64,000 bases of DNA from Shinella sumterensis (lineage in GTDB: Bacteria > Pseudomonadota > Alphaproteobacteria > Rhizobiales > Rhizobiaceae), in NCBI RefSeq assembly GCF_004514425.2, contig NZ_MYFN02000016.1, positions 1 through 64,000 on the forward strand. Direction: 5' to 3'. Positions 31,719 through 39,407 of this stretch are shown here, one piece after another. The notes beneath the pieces are model-generated. The model searched no databases and was not told where the DNA came from. It saw only the letters and a program-made list of their open reading frames with translations. The position numbers were made by a program, and so were the translations under genes. Each line of letters begins with the position of its first letter. Position 1 is the stretch's first letter.

Positions 31719-31820
31719 TCCTGAACGTCCTTCCGCCGCCGGACGGATCGCGTAACGTGTCGATGCGGGCGGGAGGAGGCGCTTTCGTTGTCTGCCGTAA
31801 CGTGCGGCGGGGGCGAGAGA
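31719..31820. repeat. Diverged direct duplication, copy 2
   Basis: Second copy of the 31187-31288 segment, starting TCCTGAACGTCCTTCC and containing ACGGATCGCGTAACGTG. It is more GC-rich than copy 1. Confidence 0.65.
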
Positions 31821-32187
31821 GGTTTGGAGCGACGAGGGGGTGACGCCCTTCGCCGTGCGGGGCTTCCCCCTTCCCCGGGTCGCGGGGTCGGTTTGGGTCC
31901 GCCATGCAGGCAGGATGGCAGCCCATGCCCCCGGAAAGTGCGGAACGCGGTTTCCGGACAAGGCGCATGGGCCAGCCAGAATGCGCAGCGAAGCCCTGCC
32001 ATGCCTGAAGGAGGACAAGACCGCCTCCGAAGAACGCCTGGGCCGCGCGAAAGCGAAGCCACCACACACACCCTTTCCAGAGGCAACGCTTTCGCGCGGT
32101 TCTCCGGTCCCAACATTTTCAACCCGATGGGAAACCTGCGGGCCGTTCCGGCTGCGCGCAATCCGCCAGAGACCCCAGGAGAGAGCG
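31821..32187. other. Non-coding stretch with nested inverted repeats
   Basis: This 367-base segment has no supported gene. It holds a nested hairpin with outer arms GCCCATGC/GCATGGGC (31921-31928, 31965-31972) and inner arms CCGGAAA/TTTCCGG (31931-31937, 31951-31957), and a second inverted repeat with 13-bp arms CCGCGCGAAAGCG/CGCTTTCGCGCGG (32043-32055, 32087-32099). Open frames here look low in complexity and are not credible proteins. A structured RNA or the remains of a mobile element are possible. Confidence 0.5.
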
Positions 32188-32808
32188 ATGGCACCAGACA
32201 GGCACAGCACCACCGCACCGCCCGATGGCGACGATGACCACCGGCTGGTCATCCATCAGTTCGGGGCGACCGAGGCCGGCTTCTTCCGCACCTGCCGCCT
32301 GCCGCGCTGCCGGCGGGCGCGGCGCTGCGCCGGCTGCCCTCGCCCGGGTGGTGAAGCGGACGCATTGCCCGACAGCGCCATACTTCCGCCCTGCATCGTC
32401 ACCGGCGCGGATATCCGGCGCCTGATCGACGGCGTCATGGACGTCGACCGCATAATCCGGGAGGCCTGGGGGCTGGTCCCCGGCGAAGAGGACGGCGATA
32501 CGGCGGCGGACGGCGCAGGCGACCCCCTCGCCTTTCCGCCACCCGAAGGCCTGCCGCGCGCCCGCGAGCCGGGCCGGCACAATGGCCGGCGTGCCCGGCG
32601 CGGCCGGGCGAAGGCTCAGGAGACGTATAACGCTCAGGAGACGCGCAGCGCTCAGGAGACGCCGAGCGCCTCGGCGGAAATCCAGAACACGGCGTCCTGC
32701 GACTCGGCCGTTTCCAGCCAGACGAAATCGAGATGCGGGAATTCCTCTTCCAGGATTTCCCGGCCCGAGCCGATCTCGCAGATCATGCCGCCCTCGGGGT
32801 TGAGATAG
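32188..32808 (+). CDS. Hypothetical protein with Cys cluster, antisense to the prmB 3' end
   Basis: A 206-residue frame starting MAPDRHSTTAP after AGGAGAG. Residues about 31-50 hold a CxxxxCxxxxxCxxC cluster within GFFRTCRLPRCRRARRCAGC, which could bind zinc; a helical acidic middle part (DIRRLIDGVMDVDRIIREAW) follows. The C terminus contains three AQETxx repeats from an 18-bp tandem array and the last 52 codons are antisense to prmB, so the true end may be an accident of the reading frame. The N-terminal half looks coding; the whole is not certain. Confidence 0.5.
   Translation: MAPDRHSTTAPPDGDDDHRLVIHQFGATEAGFFRTCRLPRCRRARRCAGCPRPGGEADALPDSAILPPCIVTGADIRRLIDGVMDVDRIIREAWGLVPGEEDGDTAADGAGDPLAFPPPEGLPRAREPGRHNGRRARRGRAKAQETYNAQETRSAQETPSASAEIQNTASCDSAVSSQTKSRCGNSSSRISRPEPISQIMPPSGLR
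32614..32667. repeat. 18-bp tandem repeat at the prmB stop
   Basis: Three contiguous units beginning GCTCAGGAGACG start at 32614, 32632 and 32650. The prmB stop codon (32654-32652) lies in the third unit, so the array extends downstream from the end of prmB. Confidence 0.85.
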
Positions 32809-33569
32809 GCGGGCGCGTCGGCAAGGATGCGGCGCACCAGATCGAGCCCGTCCACGCCGCCGTCATGGGCCATTTCCGGCTCGGCGCGGAATTCCGGCGG
32901 ATAGCCCGAGAGCGCCTCGTGGTCGACATAGGGCGGATTGGTGATGATGAGGTCGTAGGTGCGGCCTTCCAGCGGTTCGAAGAGGTCGCCCTGGAACAGC
33001 GTCACCTGTTCCTCGACATCGTGTTCGTCGAGATTGATCTTCGCCACCTCCAGCGCATCGGCCGAGAGGTCGACGGCATCGACCGCGGCATGCGGGAAGA
33101 ACTTTGCCGCCAGCACCGCCAGGCAGCCCGAGCCCGTGCAGATGTCGACGGCGCTCGTCACCGTCATCGGATCGGGCAGGAAGGCCGAGCCGTTCTCGCC
33201 GAGATATTCGGCAAACAGGATCTCGCCGATATGCGAGCGCGGCACGATCACCCGCTCGTCGACATGGAAGCGCACGCCCTGGATATAGGCGCGCCCGGTA
33301 ATGTAGGACGAGGGCTTGCGCGTCGTCACCCGCGTCTCGATGCGCTCGGCGAGCAGCCGGCGCTCGTCGGGCAGCAGGCGGGCATCGAGGAAGGGATCGA
33401 GCGCATCGATCGGCAGTTCCAGCGTGTCGAGCAGCAGATAGGCCGCGTCGTCGCTCGCCGTCGTCGTGCCGTGGCCGTAGCTGAGATCGGCGGCGTTGAA
33501 GCGCGAGATCGCATAGCGCCAGTAGTCGCGCAGCGTCACGAGTTCGGTTGTGATGTCTTGCTGTGTCAA
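32652..33569 (-). CDS. prmB: Ribosomal protein L3 N5-glutamine methyltransferase
   Basis: A 305-residue SAM-dependent methyltransferase. The SAM motif is AVDICTGSGCLAVLAA and the catalytic motif is TNPPYVDHEAL, the NPPY of glutamine N5-methyltransferases. The N-terminal helical domain and RVIVPRSHIGEILF (PRSxxxE) identify PrmB/HemK-type enzymes; the PRSHIGE and long N-terminal form fit PrmB (ribosomal protein L3) over PrmC (release factors). The end falls inside an 18-bp tandem repeat. It is divergent from the pseudouridine synthase gene. Confidence 0.88.
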   Translation of the reverse strand: MTQQDITTELVTLRDYWRYAISRFNAADLSYGHGTTTASDDAAYLLLDTLELPIDALDPFLDARLLPDERRLLAERIETRVTTRKPSSYITGRAYIQGVRFHVDERVIVPRSHIGEILFAEYLGENGSAFLPDPMTVTSAVDICTGSGCLAVLAAKFFPHAAVDAVDLSADALEVAKINLDEHDVEEQVTLFQGDLFEPLEGRTYDLIITNPPYVDHEALSGYPPEFRAEPEMAHDGGVDGLDLVRRILADAPAYLNPEGGMICEIGSGREILEEEFPHLDFVWLETAESQDAVFWISAEALGVS

Positions 33570-33670
33570 CGGTGGCCTCGTGTGCGCTATAGTATTCTCT
33601 GGACTGACCCGGCTTTAGAATGGCAAGGGCGGAGCGGTCAATCATAACCATAGAGGCTTTCCGCGACAGC

Positions 33671-34519
33671 ATGGCGAAGGATACGCGCAACAGGCAGAAA
33701 CCGGCTCCCTCCCGCAAGGCAGGCGCGGTAGCGCGTGCGCCCGTCGTCGCCAAGCCGCGCCTGCCCGCAAAGCCGAAAGCGGCACCGGATGGCAAGCGCG
33801 TCACCCTGCCCCGTGCGCTCTCCAAGCTCGGCTTCTGCTCGCGCAGCCAGGCGGAAGCGCTGATCGCGGAGGGCCGCGTCACGGTCGCCGGCCGCGTCGT
33901 CACCGATCCCGAGACGTGGATCGACCTTGCCGAAACCGCGCTCGCCGTCGATGGCCGGCCGGTGGTCGCCGAGGCGCCGGTCTATCTCATGCTCAACAAG
34001 CCGCGCGGCCTCGTCACCACCCGCCACGACCCGGAGGGCCGCCCGACGGTCTATGATTGCCTCGCGGGCGTCGAGCACGCCCATCTTTCGCCCGTCGGCC
34101 GGCTAGACAAGGCAAGCGAGGGCCTGCTGCTCTTCACCAACGACACGCAGTTCGCCAACGCGCTGCTCGATCCCGGGACCCATGTGGCCAAGACCTACCA
34201 CGTCCAGATCGACCGCCAGGCCGACGCTCCCTTGCTCGAGACGATGGCGCGCGGCGTCATCCATGACGGCGACGTCCTGAAGGCGCGCCGGGTGCGGCAG
34301 CTGCGGGCGGGCGAAAAGAACGCCTGGCTCGAAATCGAGCTCGACGAGGGCCGCAACCGCCATATCCGCCGCATGCTCGAAGCGCTCGGCGTGGAATGCC
34401 TGCGCCTCGTGCGCGTCGCCATCGGCAACCTGCCGCTCGGCGATCTCGAAAAGGGCGCGGTACGCCCGCTGAGCGAGACGGAAGTGCGCAACCTGCGCAG
34501 CCTCACCCGCCGCCGATAG
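33671..34519 (+). CDS. RsuA/RluB-family rRNA pseudouridine synthase
   Basis: A 282-residue enzyme (299 if the upstream Met at 33620 is used). A basic Ala/Pro/Lys-rich N terminus is followed by an S4 RNA-binding domain (VTLPRALSKLGFCSRSQAEALIAEGRVTVAG) and the synthase domain with catalytic Asp in GRLDKASEGLLLFTND, then KTYHVQID and LDEGRNRHIRRMLEALG. This is the RluB/RsuA/RluE/RluF branch; which rRNA site it modifies cannot be read from sequence alone. The MAKDTRN start is chosen for its basic linker context. Confidence 0.87.
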   Translation: MAKDTRNRQKPAPSRKAGAVARAPVVAKPRLPAKPKAAPDGKRVTLPRALSKLGFCSRSQAEALIAEGRVTVAGRVVTDPETWIDLAETALAVDGRPVVAEAPVYLMLNKPRGLVTTRHDPEGRPTVYDCLAGVEHAHLSPVGRLDKASEGLLLFTNDTQFANALLDPGTHVAKTYHVQIDRQADAPLLETMARGVIHDGDVLKARRVRQLRAGEKNAWLEIELDEGRNRHIRRMLEALGVECLRLVRVAIGNLPLGDLEKGAVRPLSETEVRNLRSLTRRR

Positions 34520-34583
34520 AATAGGTGAGCGGTCGGCGACATCCCCGCCGGAAAGGTCCGTGGCATAATGATCGGAAAGGGGC

Positions 34584-34614
34584 TTGATCCTCTAGTCACT
34601 GGAGGAATTATCTT
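34584..34614 (+). promoter_or_regulatory. MerR-type promoter with 19-bp spacer
   Basis: TTGATC (34584-34589) and TATCTT (34609-34614) are separated by 19 bases, and the spacer region holds the dyad CCTCTAGT-C-ACTGGAGG (34589-34605, 7 of 8 pairs). The over-long spacer with a central dyad is the hallmark of promoters activated by MerR-family metal or redox sensors. No merR gene is adjacent. Confidence 0.7.
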
Positions 34615-34629
34615 CGAAGGACGATCATC

Positions 34630-35014
34630 ATGGAGTTCCGCATGCCCGCCCTCTCCCCGCTGTCCGGCCACGCTGCGGGTCGCGGGGCTTGCCATCGCCG
34701 GCCTCGGCGCGCTGTTTGCAGCCCATGCCCAGCACTATGTGGGCGCCTCCTGGCGCATCGGCTCGGCGGAAGGCCAATCCGGCGCCATCGTCGATACCGG
34801 GCCGTTCCGCCGGTCGCGCAATCCGGTCTTCGTCGGTCAGGTCGCGCTGTTTACGGGTTTCGTCGTCGCCCGGCCGGATATCGTCCAACTCGCGCTGGCC
34901 GCGGCCGTGGTGCTGGCCGTGTGGTTGCAGGTCCGGGTCGAGGAAAAGGTGCTGGAACGGGATCTCCGCGAGCCCTACGCGGCCTACCGTGAACGGGTAC
35001 GCCGATGGCTCTAG
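34630..35014 (+). pseudogene. Broken isoprenylcysteine methyltransferase-family gene
   Basis: The region encodes the C-terminal two thirds of an ICMT/PEMT-like membrane methyltransferase: LRVAGLAIAGLGALFAAHAQ, then VGASWRIG, VDTGPFRRSRNPVFVGQ and VRVEEKVLERDLREPYAAYRERVRRWL. The frame that carries these has no start codon after the promoter. The plausible start ATG at 34630 (MEFRMPALSPLSG) is in another frame, so a shift near 34665-34675 separates start and body, and the usual first membrane helices are missing. Its stop TAG overlaps that of a short frame on the other strand. Confidence 0.65.
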
Positions 35015-35094
35015 GATCCGCCGAGCATCCTGGCGAGACCGTTGACGGTGTTGGCATTGCGCAGCGTGCCGATGCCGAGCTTGCGGGTCGTCAC
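35011..35094 (-). CDS. Short frame coupled to yidD
   Basis: A GTG start three bases after the yidD stop opens a 27-codon frame, MTTRKLGIGTLRNANTVNGL and on to ARMLGGS, ending in the CTAG shared with the broken methyltransferase gene. It may be a real small peptide or the stub of a longer gene cut by the same rearrangement. I do not recognise it. Confidence 0.3.
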   Translation of the reverse strand: MTTRKLGIGTLRNANTVNGLARMLGGS

Positions 35095-35097
35095 GGC

Positions 35098-35472
35098 TCA
35101 GCCCCTGCCGGCGCGCGACACGCGCCACAGCCGCCACGGCGCCCACCAGGAAAACCGGCGCTCCAGCGCCTCGGGCACGGGATCGAAACCATGCGTGCCG
35201 CCCGGGCCGCAGCGCGCGACGCGAAACAGCGTCATGAAGCCGCCCCGCCACAGGCCGTGGCGTGCGACCGCCTCATAGCCGTATTCCGAGCAGGTCGGCA
35301 GATGCCGGCAGGAATTGCCGATGAAGCCGGACAGCGTGAGCTGGTAGAGGCGGATGAGGCCCATGCCGAGAAGCCGGCCCGGTGTCTTGCGGAACGGTCC
35401 CGACCAGTTGCGGCCCTTAGAAGCCGAAGCCGAAGCCGGCGCGGCATGCCGGCAGTCCGGACCGTCGCACAT
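35098..35472 (-). CDS. yidD: YidD membrane protein insertion efficiency factor
   Basis: A 124-residue YidD. The family core is GLIRLYQLTLSGFIGNSCRHLPTCSEYGYEAVARHGLWRG, with the conserved Cys residues, followed by RVARCGPGGTHGFDPVP. YidD is a small inner-membrane-associated protein that helps YidC insert membrane proteins. The N-terminal 30 residues (CDGPDCRHAAPASASASKGR) are a variable extension. It begins 6 bases after the IscU-like gene, so the two form an operon. Confidence 0.93.
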   Translation of the reverse strand: MCDGPDCRHAAPASASASKGRNWSGPFRKTPGRLLGMGLIRLYQLTLSGFIGNSCRHLPTCSEYGYEAVARHGLWRGGFMTLFRVARCGPGGTHGFDPVPEALERRFSWWAPWRLWRVSRAGRG

Positions 35473-35478
35473 CGCGCT

Positions 35479-35925
35479 TCACCCGGCTTTTTCGAGCCGC
35501 TTCGCCTCGATCTGGCCGATGGCATCCACCACCGCATCGAAGGTCAGCATGGTGGAGGCGTGGCGCGCCTTGTAGTCCTTGACGGGCTTGAGGAAGCGCA
35601 TTTCCTCGAAACGTCCGCCCGGGCCCTCGCCGTCGGCCTTCAGCATGGCCAGCATGTCCTCGCGCGCCCGGCGAATGTCCTCGACGGTGGCGCCGATCAC
35701 GTGGCGCGCCATGATGGAGGACGACGCCTGCCCCAGCGCGCAGGCCTTCACCTCGTGCGCGAAATCGCTGACCCGGTCGCCGTCGAGCTTGATATAGACC
35801 TTCACGCGGGAGCCGCAGAGCTTGGAATGGGCGCCTGCCTCGGCATCCGCGTCGTCAAGCGTGCCGATCCGCGGAATGTTGCCGGCAAATTCGAGAATGC
35901 GGCTGTTATAGATATCGTCCATCAT
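35479..35925 (-). CDS. IscU/NifU-N-like scaffold protein with altered ligands
   Basis: A 148-residue NifU N-domain protein. Cys37 (HSKLCGSRV) and Cys62 (VKACALGQASSS) match the first two IscU cluster ligands. The Asp that normally follows the first Cys-Gly is Ser39, and the third Cys position reads RHASTMLTFDAV with Ala123 where IscU has Cys. It therefore may not hold a cluster in the standard way. It is followed by yidD and divergent from folE, and is far from the suf genes at 61-64 kb. Confidence 0.82.
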   Translation of the reverse strand: MMDDIYNSRILEFAGNIPRIGTLDDADAEAGAHSKLCGSRVKVYIKLDGDRVSDFAHEVKACALGQASSSIMARHVIGATVEDIRRAREDMLAMLKADGEGPGGRFEEMRFLKPVKDYKARHASTMLTFDAVVDAIGQIEAKRLEKAG

Positions 35926-35933
35926 GACCTGCT

Positions 35934-35952
35934 TTTCGCACTTTTTGCGAAA
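35934..35952. repeat. Short inverted repeat upstream of the IscU-like gene
   Basis: TTTCGCA (35934-35940) and TGCGAAA (35946-35952) flank a 5-base loop, starting 9 bases upstream of the start codon. It may be an operator or a leader hairpin. Confidence 0.4.
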
Positions 35953-36267
35953 TCTTCAATGATCCGGGGATATTATTCCGATCGGGTCGGGAAAAAAGCA
36001 CGACGTGTCGCCTCCTGCCTCTTTCGCGACCAGTGATCCATACTATATGATAGCTCGTATTGGGGTGCGTGTTTTGCAAGAAGCGAAATGGCGGAAAGCG
36101 GACACCACCTGTTGTTTGGGAAACCGTGCCGGACGGTCAGCGCACTGTTAAGCGAGACCTGAAAGCCCCGGAGCCCGCCAACGGAACCCAAGCCTGCAGG
36201 GTTAGGCGAATGGCCAGTGGCGAGTCCGAATACACGTCAGATAACCTGCAGAAAGGTCTCCACGACC
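35953..36267 (+). promoter_or_regulatory. folE leader and divergent promoter region
   Basis: The gap between the IscU-like gene and folE contains an AT-rich stretch near 36030-36060 (ACTATATGATAGC) that could be a promoter, followed by a transcribed leader of up to 200 bases. It ends with GCAGAAAGG before the folE ATG. Alphaproteobacterial folE leaders often carry the folE (THF-II) riboswitch; I could not confirm its fold by eye. Confidence 0.3.
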
Positions 36268-36879
36268 ATGGACGCCATCGTAACGAATTTTCCGCGCCCC
36301 GAAGACCAGACGGATCGCCCCTCCCAGAAAGAAGCGGAGGATGCCGTTCGCGTCCTGCTTCGCTGGGCCGGTGACGACCCGGAACGCGAAGGCCTGCTGG
36401 ACACGCCCAAGCGCGTGGCCAAGGCATACCGTGAGCTGTTCTCCGGATACGACCTCGCCGCCGAGGACGTGCTGGGCCGCACCTTCGAGGAAGTCGCCGG
36501 CTACGACGACATGGTGCTGGTGCGCGATATCCCGTTCTTCTCGCATTGCGAACACCATATGGTGCCGATCATCGGCAAGGCGCATGTCGCCTATCTGCCG
36601 AACGGCCGGGTGCTCGGCCTGTCCAAGATCGCCCGCGTGGTGGAAATCTACGGCCGCCGCCTGCAGACGCAGGAAACCATGACGGCGCAGATCGCCAAGT
36701 CGATCGACGAGACGCTCAATCCGCGCGGCGTGGCCGTGATGATCGAGGCCGAGCATATGTGCATGGCGATGCGGGGCATCCAGAAACAGGGCTCGACAAC
36801 GCTGACCACCACCTTTACCGGTGCCTTCAAGACCGAGCCGACCGAACAGGTCCGGTTCATGACCATGATACGAAGCTAG
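36268..36879 (+). CDS. folE: GTP cyclohydrolase I
   Basis: A 203-residue enzyme opening the folate (and queuosine) pathway by converting GTP to dihydroneopterin triphosphate. Zinc ligands Cys94 and His97 lie in [11 protein letters not shown], the third Cys in [10 protein letters not shown]; the active-site regions [20 protein letters not shown] and TTTFTGAFK are present. The start [13 protein letters not shown] follows GAAAGG. hisI begins 37 bases after it on the same strand. Confidence 0.96.
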   Translation: MDAIVTNFPRPEDQTDRPSQKEAEDAVRVLLRWAGDDPEREGLLDTPKRVAKAYRELFSGYDLAAEDVLGRTFEEVAGYDDMVLVRDIPFFSHCEHHMVPIIGKAHVAYLPNGRVLGLSKIARVVEIYGRRLQTQETMTAQIAKSIDETLNPRGVAVMIEAEHMCMAMRGIQKQGSTTLTTTFTGAFKTEPTEQVRFMTMIRS

Positions 36880-36915
36880 GCGAAACGGCCGGCTTCGGAA
36901 GACGGAGCCGCCGCC

Positions 36916-37368
36916 ATGCCGATCACCTTCGACGCCCCTTCGAAAGACAAGGCCGAACTCGAGACCGGAACCGCGTTCACCCCGCGTTTCGACGAAAGCG
37001 GGCTTGTGACCGCCGTCGTGACGGATGCGAAGGACGGCGAGCTGCTGATGGTGGCGCACATGAACGCCCAGTCGCTGGCGCTGACCATCGAGACCGGCAT
37101 CGCGCACTACTGGAGCCGCTCGCGCAACGCGCTCTGGAAGAAGGGCGAGACCTCGGGCAATCTCCAGACGGTGGTGGAACTGCGCACGGATTGCGATCAG
37201 GATGCCGTCTGGCTGAAAGTGTCCGTGGCCGGCCATGACGCGACCTGCCACACCGGCCGCCGCTCCTGCTTCTACCGCACGGTCTCGAACGGACCCGACG
37301 GCGCGGTGCTCACAATCACCGGCGGCGAGCCGCAGTTCGATCCGGCTGCCGTCTACAGCAAAAATTAA
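36916..37368 (+). CDS. hisI: Phosphoribosyl-AMP cyclohydrolase
   Basis: A 150-residue stand-alone PRA-CH of histidine synthesis, as in other alphaproteobacteria where HisE is separate. Features are [36 protein letters not shown], the metal-binding DCDQDAVWL and the Cys-rich [13 protein letters not shown]. The product hydrolyses phosphoribosyl-AMP in the cytoplasm. It follows folE closely and may be co-transcribed with it. Confidence 0.95.
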   Translation: MPITFDAPSKDKAELETGTAFTPRFDESGLVTAVVTDAKDGELLMVAHMNAQSLALTIETGIAHYWSRSRNALWKKGETSGNLQTVVELRTDCDQDAVWLKVSVAGHDATCHTGRRSCFYRTVSNGPDGAVLTITGGEPQFDPAAVYSKN

Positions 37369-37717
37369 GCATCTGCGCGATTTTCGTCCAGATTCGAGAC
37401 GTTTTCACCAATTGGAAACCGTTCGAATTGCCTAATGGCTCGCATGGCGGCTTTTACCCCCGCCATGCGGATCACGAGATGGAAGCGCAACGCACTCCTG
37501 CATCAAGACCGGTCTCCAGCGCCACCCCGTGGATGACAGCGTCCCTGCAGGCACAGGCAAGCCCCCGGAAAATCGCGCATCCGCATCTTTTTTTCACGTT
37601 GAAAGTTCCCCGCGATACGCATCGCCCTTATCCTGCCCTATATCCTGTATTCGCAGGTGTTGAAGCGGCGGAACCGGTCGCGTCACCGAGAGTTCCTTTG
37701 GGGAATGGAGGTCCGGA
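37369..37717. other. Intergenic region with one hairpin
   Basis: This 349-base gap contains a hairpin with perfect 10-bp arms CGCATGGCGG/CCGCCATGCG (37441-37450, 37460-37469) that may end the folE-hisI transcript, although no T-tract follows. The downstream part ends with GGAGG before the patatin start. Nothing else is recognised. Confidence 0.45.
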
Positions 37718-38683
37718 ATGCTGAACTGGAGTTTCAACCGCAGCCTGATGCCATCGGACGCATCCAATCCCGGCGACCCTACCCTCGACTCGCTCCCGCC
37801 CATGCCTGCACCCGCCCCGCCCCGCAAGTCCAAGATCGCACTCGCACTCGGCGGCGGCGCTGCCCGCGGCTGGGCCCATATCGGCGTCCTCAGGGCACTG
37901 GAGGAAGAGGGCATCGAAGTCGGCATGATCGCCGGCACCTCGATCGGCGCCCTCGTCGGCGGCTGCTACTTGGCCGGCAAGCTCGATGAGCTTGAAAGTT
38001 TCGCACGCTCGCTCACCATGCGCCGCATCGCCAGCCTCCTGGATTTCACCATTCGCGGCTCTGGCCTGTTCGGCGGCATGCGGCTGACAAAGCGCATGCA
38101 GGAGCATCTCGAAGACCTCGCGATCGAAGACCTCGACCGCCCCTTCGTAGCGGTGGCGACGGAAGTCAACAGCGGCCATGAAGTGTGGATCAACGGCGGC
38201 TCGCTGATCACGGCGTTGCGCGCGTCCTACGCCCTGCCCGGCATTTTCGAACCGATCAAATGCAACAACCGCACGCTGGTCGATGGCGCCCTCGTCAATC
38301 CGGTGCCTGTCTCGGTCTGCCGCGCCTATGAAGAGCCGCTCGTCGTCGCGGTCAATCTCAACTACGACCTCTACGGCCGCTCGGCGGTGATCAAGCACAG
38401 CGCCAGCCAGCAGAAGATCGACGAGCACAGGCAGGAAGACAGTGCTGCGCGGCTCGGCCTGACCGGCGTGATGGTGCAGTCGTTCAACATCATCCAGGAC
38501 CGCATTTCCCGCGCGCGCCTTGCCGGCGACCCGCCGGATCTGGCGCTGCATCCAAAGCTCGCCGATATCGGCCTTTCGGAGTTCCACCGCGCCGGCGAAG
38601 CCATCGACCGCGGCTATCAGGAAGCCAAGGCGCGCATCGCCGAAATCCAGCGCATGCAGGAAGCGGTGCGAGCCGTGCGCTGA
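37718..38683 (+). CDS. Patatin-like phospholipase (RssA-type)
   Basis: A 321-residue patatin-domain protein. The oxyanion Gly-rich motif is LALGGGAARGWAHIGVLRAL, the nucleophile is Ser75 in GTSIG, and the dyad Asp189 lies in LVDGALVNPVPV, so the catalytic dyad is complete. There is a Pro-rich N-terminal tail (about 1-36) and no signal peptide. Bacterial members are lipid acyl hydrolases of mostly unknown role. The start follows GGAGG. Confidence 0.9.
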   Translation: MLNWSFNRSLMPSDASNPGDPTLDSLPPMPAPAPPRKSKIALALGGGAARGWAHIGVLRALEEEGIEVGMIAGTSIGALVGGCYLAGKLDELESFARSLTMRRIASLLDFTIRGSGLFGGMRLTKRMQEHLEDLAIEDLDRPFVAVATEVNSGHEVWINGGSLITALRASYALPGIFEPIKCNNRTLVDGALVNPVPVSVCRAYEEPLVVAVNLNYDLYGRSAVIKHSASQQKIDEHRQEDSAARLGLTGVMVQSFNIIQDRISRARLAGDPPDLALHPKLADIGLSEFHRAGEAIDRGYQEAKARIAEIQRMQEAVRAVR

Positions 38684-38732
38684 GGCGCGGCGATATCAGG
38701 GAAAGCCTGCAGGAAGCTACATGACTAAAGGC

Positions 38733-38760
38733 GGGCGGAACGGCTAGGATCGTTCCGCCC
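38733..38760. terminator. Terminator between convergent patatin and CBS genes
   Basis: Perfect 10-bp arms GGGCGGAACG/CGTTCCGCCC with an 8-base loop, lying between two genes that end towards each other. The following bases are not strongly T-rich. Confidence 0.65.
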
Positions 38761-38792
38761 GAAACCGTTTCACCGGGCCGGTCGCGATTCGG

Positions 38793-39221
38793 TCAGCTCG
38801 CGATATAGGCCTTGATCGCCTCGGCCTCGTGCTTGATCGCGCGGATATGGGCTTTCACCACGTCGCCGATGGAGATGATGCCGACCAGCCGCCCGTCTTT
38901 CTCCACGGGAATATGGCGTGCGCGCAGCTTGCTCATCATTTCCATGATGTCTTCGACGGATTGCGCCTCGCCGCAGCGATGGACATTGCCCCACATGATG
39001 GAGGAAATCGGCTTTTCCAGGCATTCCGCACCGTTGCGGGCCACGGCGGCAACGATGTCGCGCTCGGTCAGAATGCCGGAGATGCGGTCGTTGCGATCCA
39101 CGATGACGATGGCGCCGATGTGATTTTCATGAAGATAGACGGCAGCCTGCCTGACGGTAAGCTGTGGGCCGCCGGTCACGACGTTGCGGCCCTTCTCGTC
39201 CAGTATCGACTTTACATACAT
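38793..39221 (-). CDS. CBS-domain protein
   Basis: A 142-residue protein made of two CBS motifs in tandem (a Bateman module): VRQAAVYLHENHIGAIVIVDRNDRISGILTERDIV (about 25-60) and SVEDIMEMMSKLRARHIPVEKDGRLVGIISIGDVVK (about 93-128). Such stand-alone modules bind adenine nucleotides and regulate partner proteins; the partner is unknown. The start MYVKSILDEKG follows GGGAGG. Confidence 0.92.
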   Translation of the reverse strand: MYVKSILDEKGRNVVTGGPQLTVRQAAVYLHENHIGAIVIVDRNDRISGILTERDIVAAVARNGAECLEKPISSIMWGNVHRCGEAQSVEDIMEMMSKLRARHIPVEKDGRLVGIISIGDVVKAHIRAIKHEAEAIKAYIAS

Positions 39222-39407
39222 GCGTACCTCCCGTGTGCGTCATGACAGAGAGGCGGGGCACCCTTGCAGGAATGCCCTGCCAGTATGGTGAGACAGGCGT
39301 CGCTTCCTCCGTGCGTGTGCCGGTCCCTTCCGGTCTGCATGTGCGAACCGGAACTGCCTTATGGTGCGCCACGAAAACGGCGATTGCAAGACTGCTTGTG
39401 GATTGCG

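Noticed and set aside
29640-32200. Integrated prophage or transposon
   Set aside because: No transposase, integrase, phage gene, tRNA or clear terminal inverted repeat with target duplication is present.
31640-32218. Minus-strand open frame of about 190 codons
   Set aside because: It is Arg/Pro/Gly-rich, spans a diverged duplication and nested hairpins, and has no recognisable domain or ribosome binding site.
34568-34629. Start of the methyltransferase frame at the ATG at 34568
   Set aside because: This ATG lies upstream of the MerR-type promoter and would translate through it; the resulting N terminus is not family-like.
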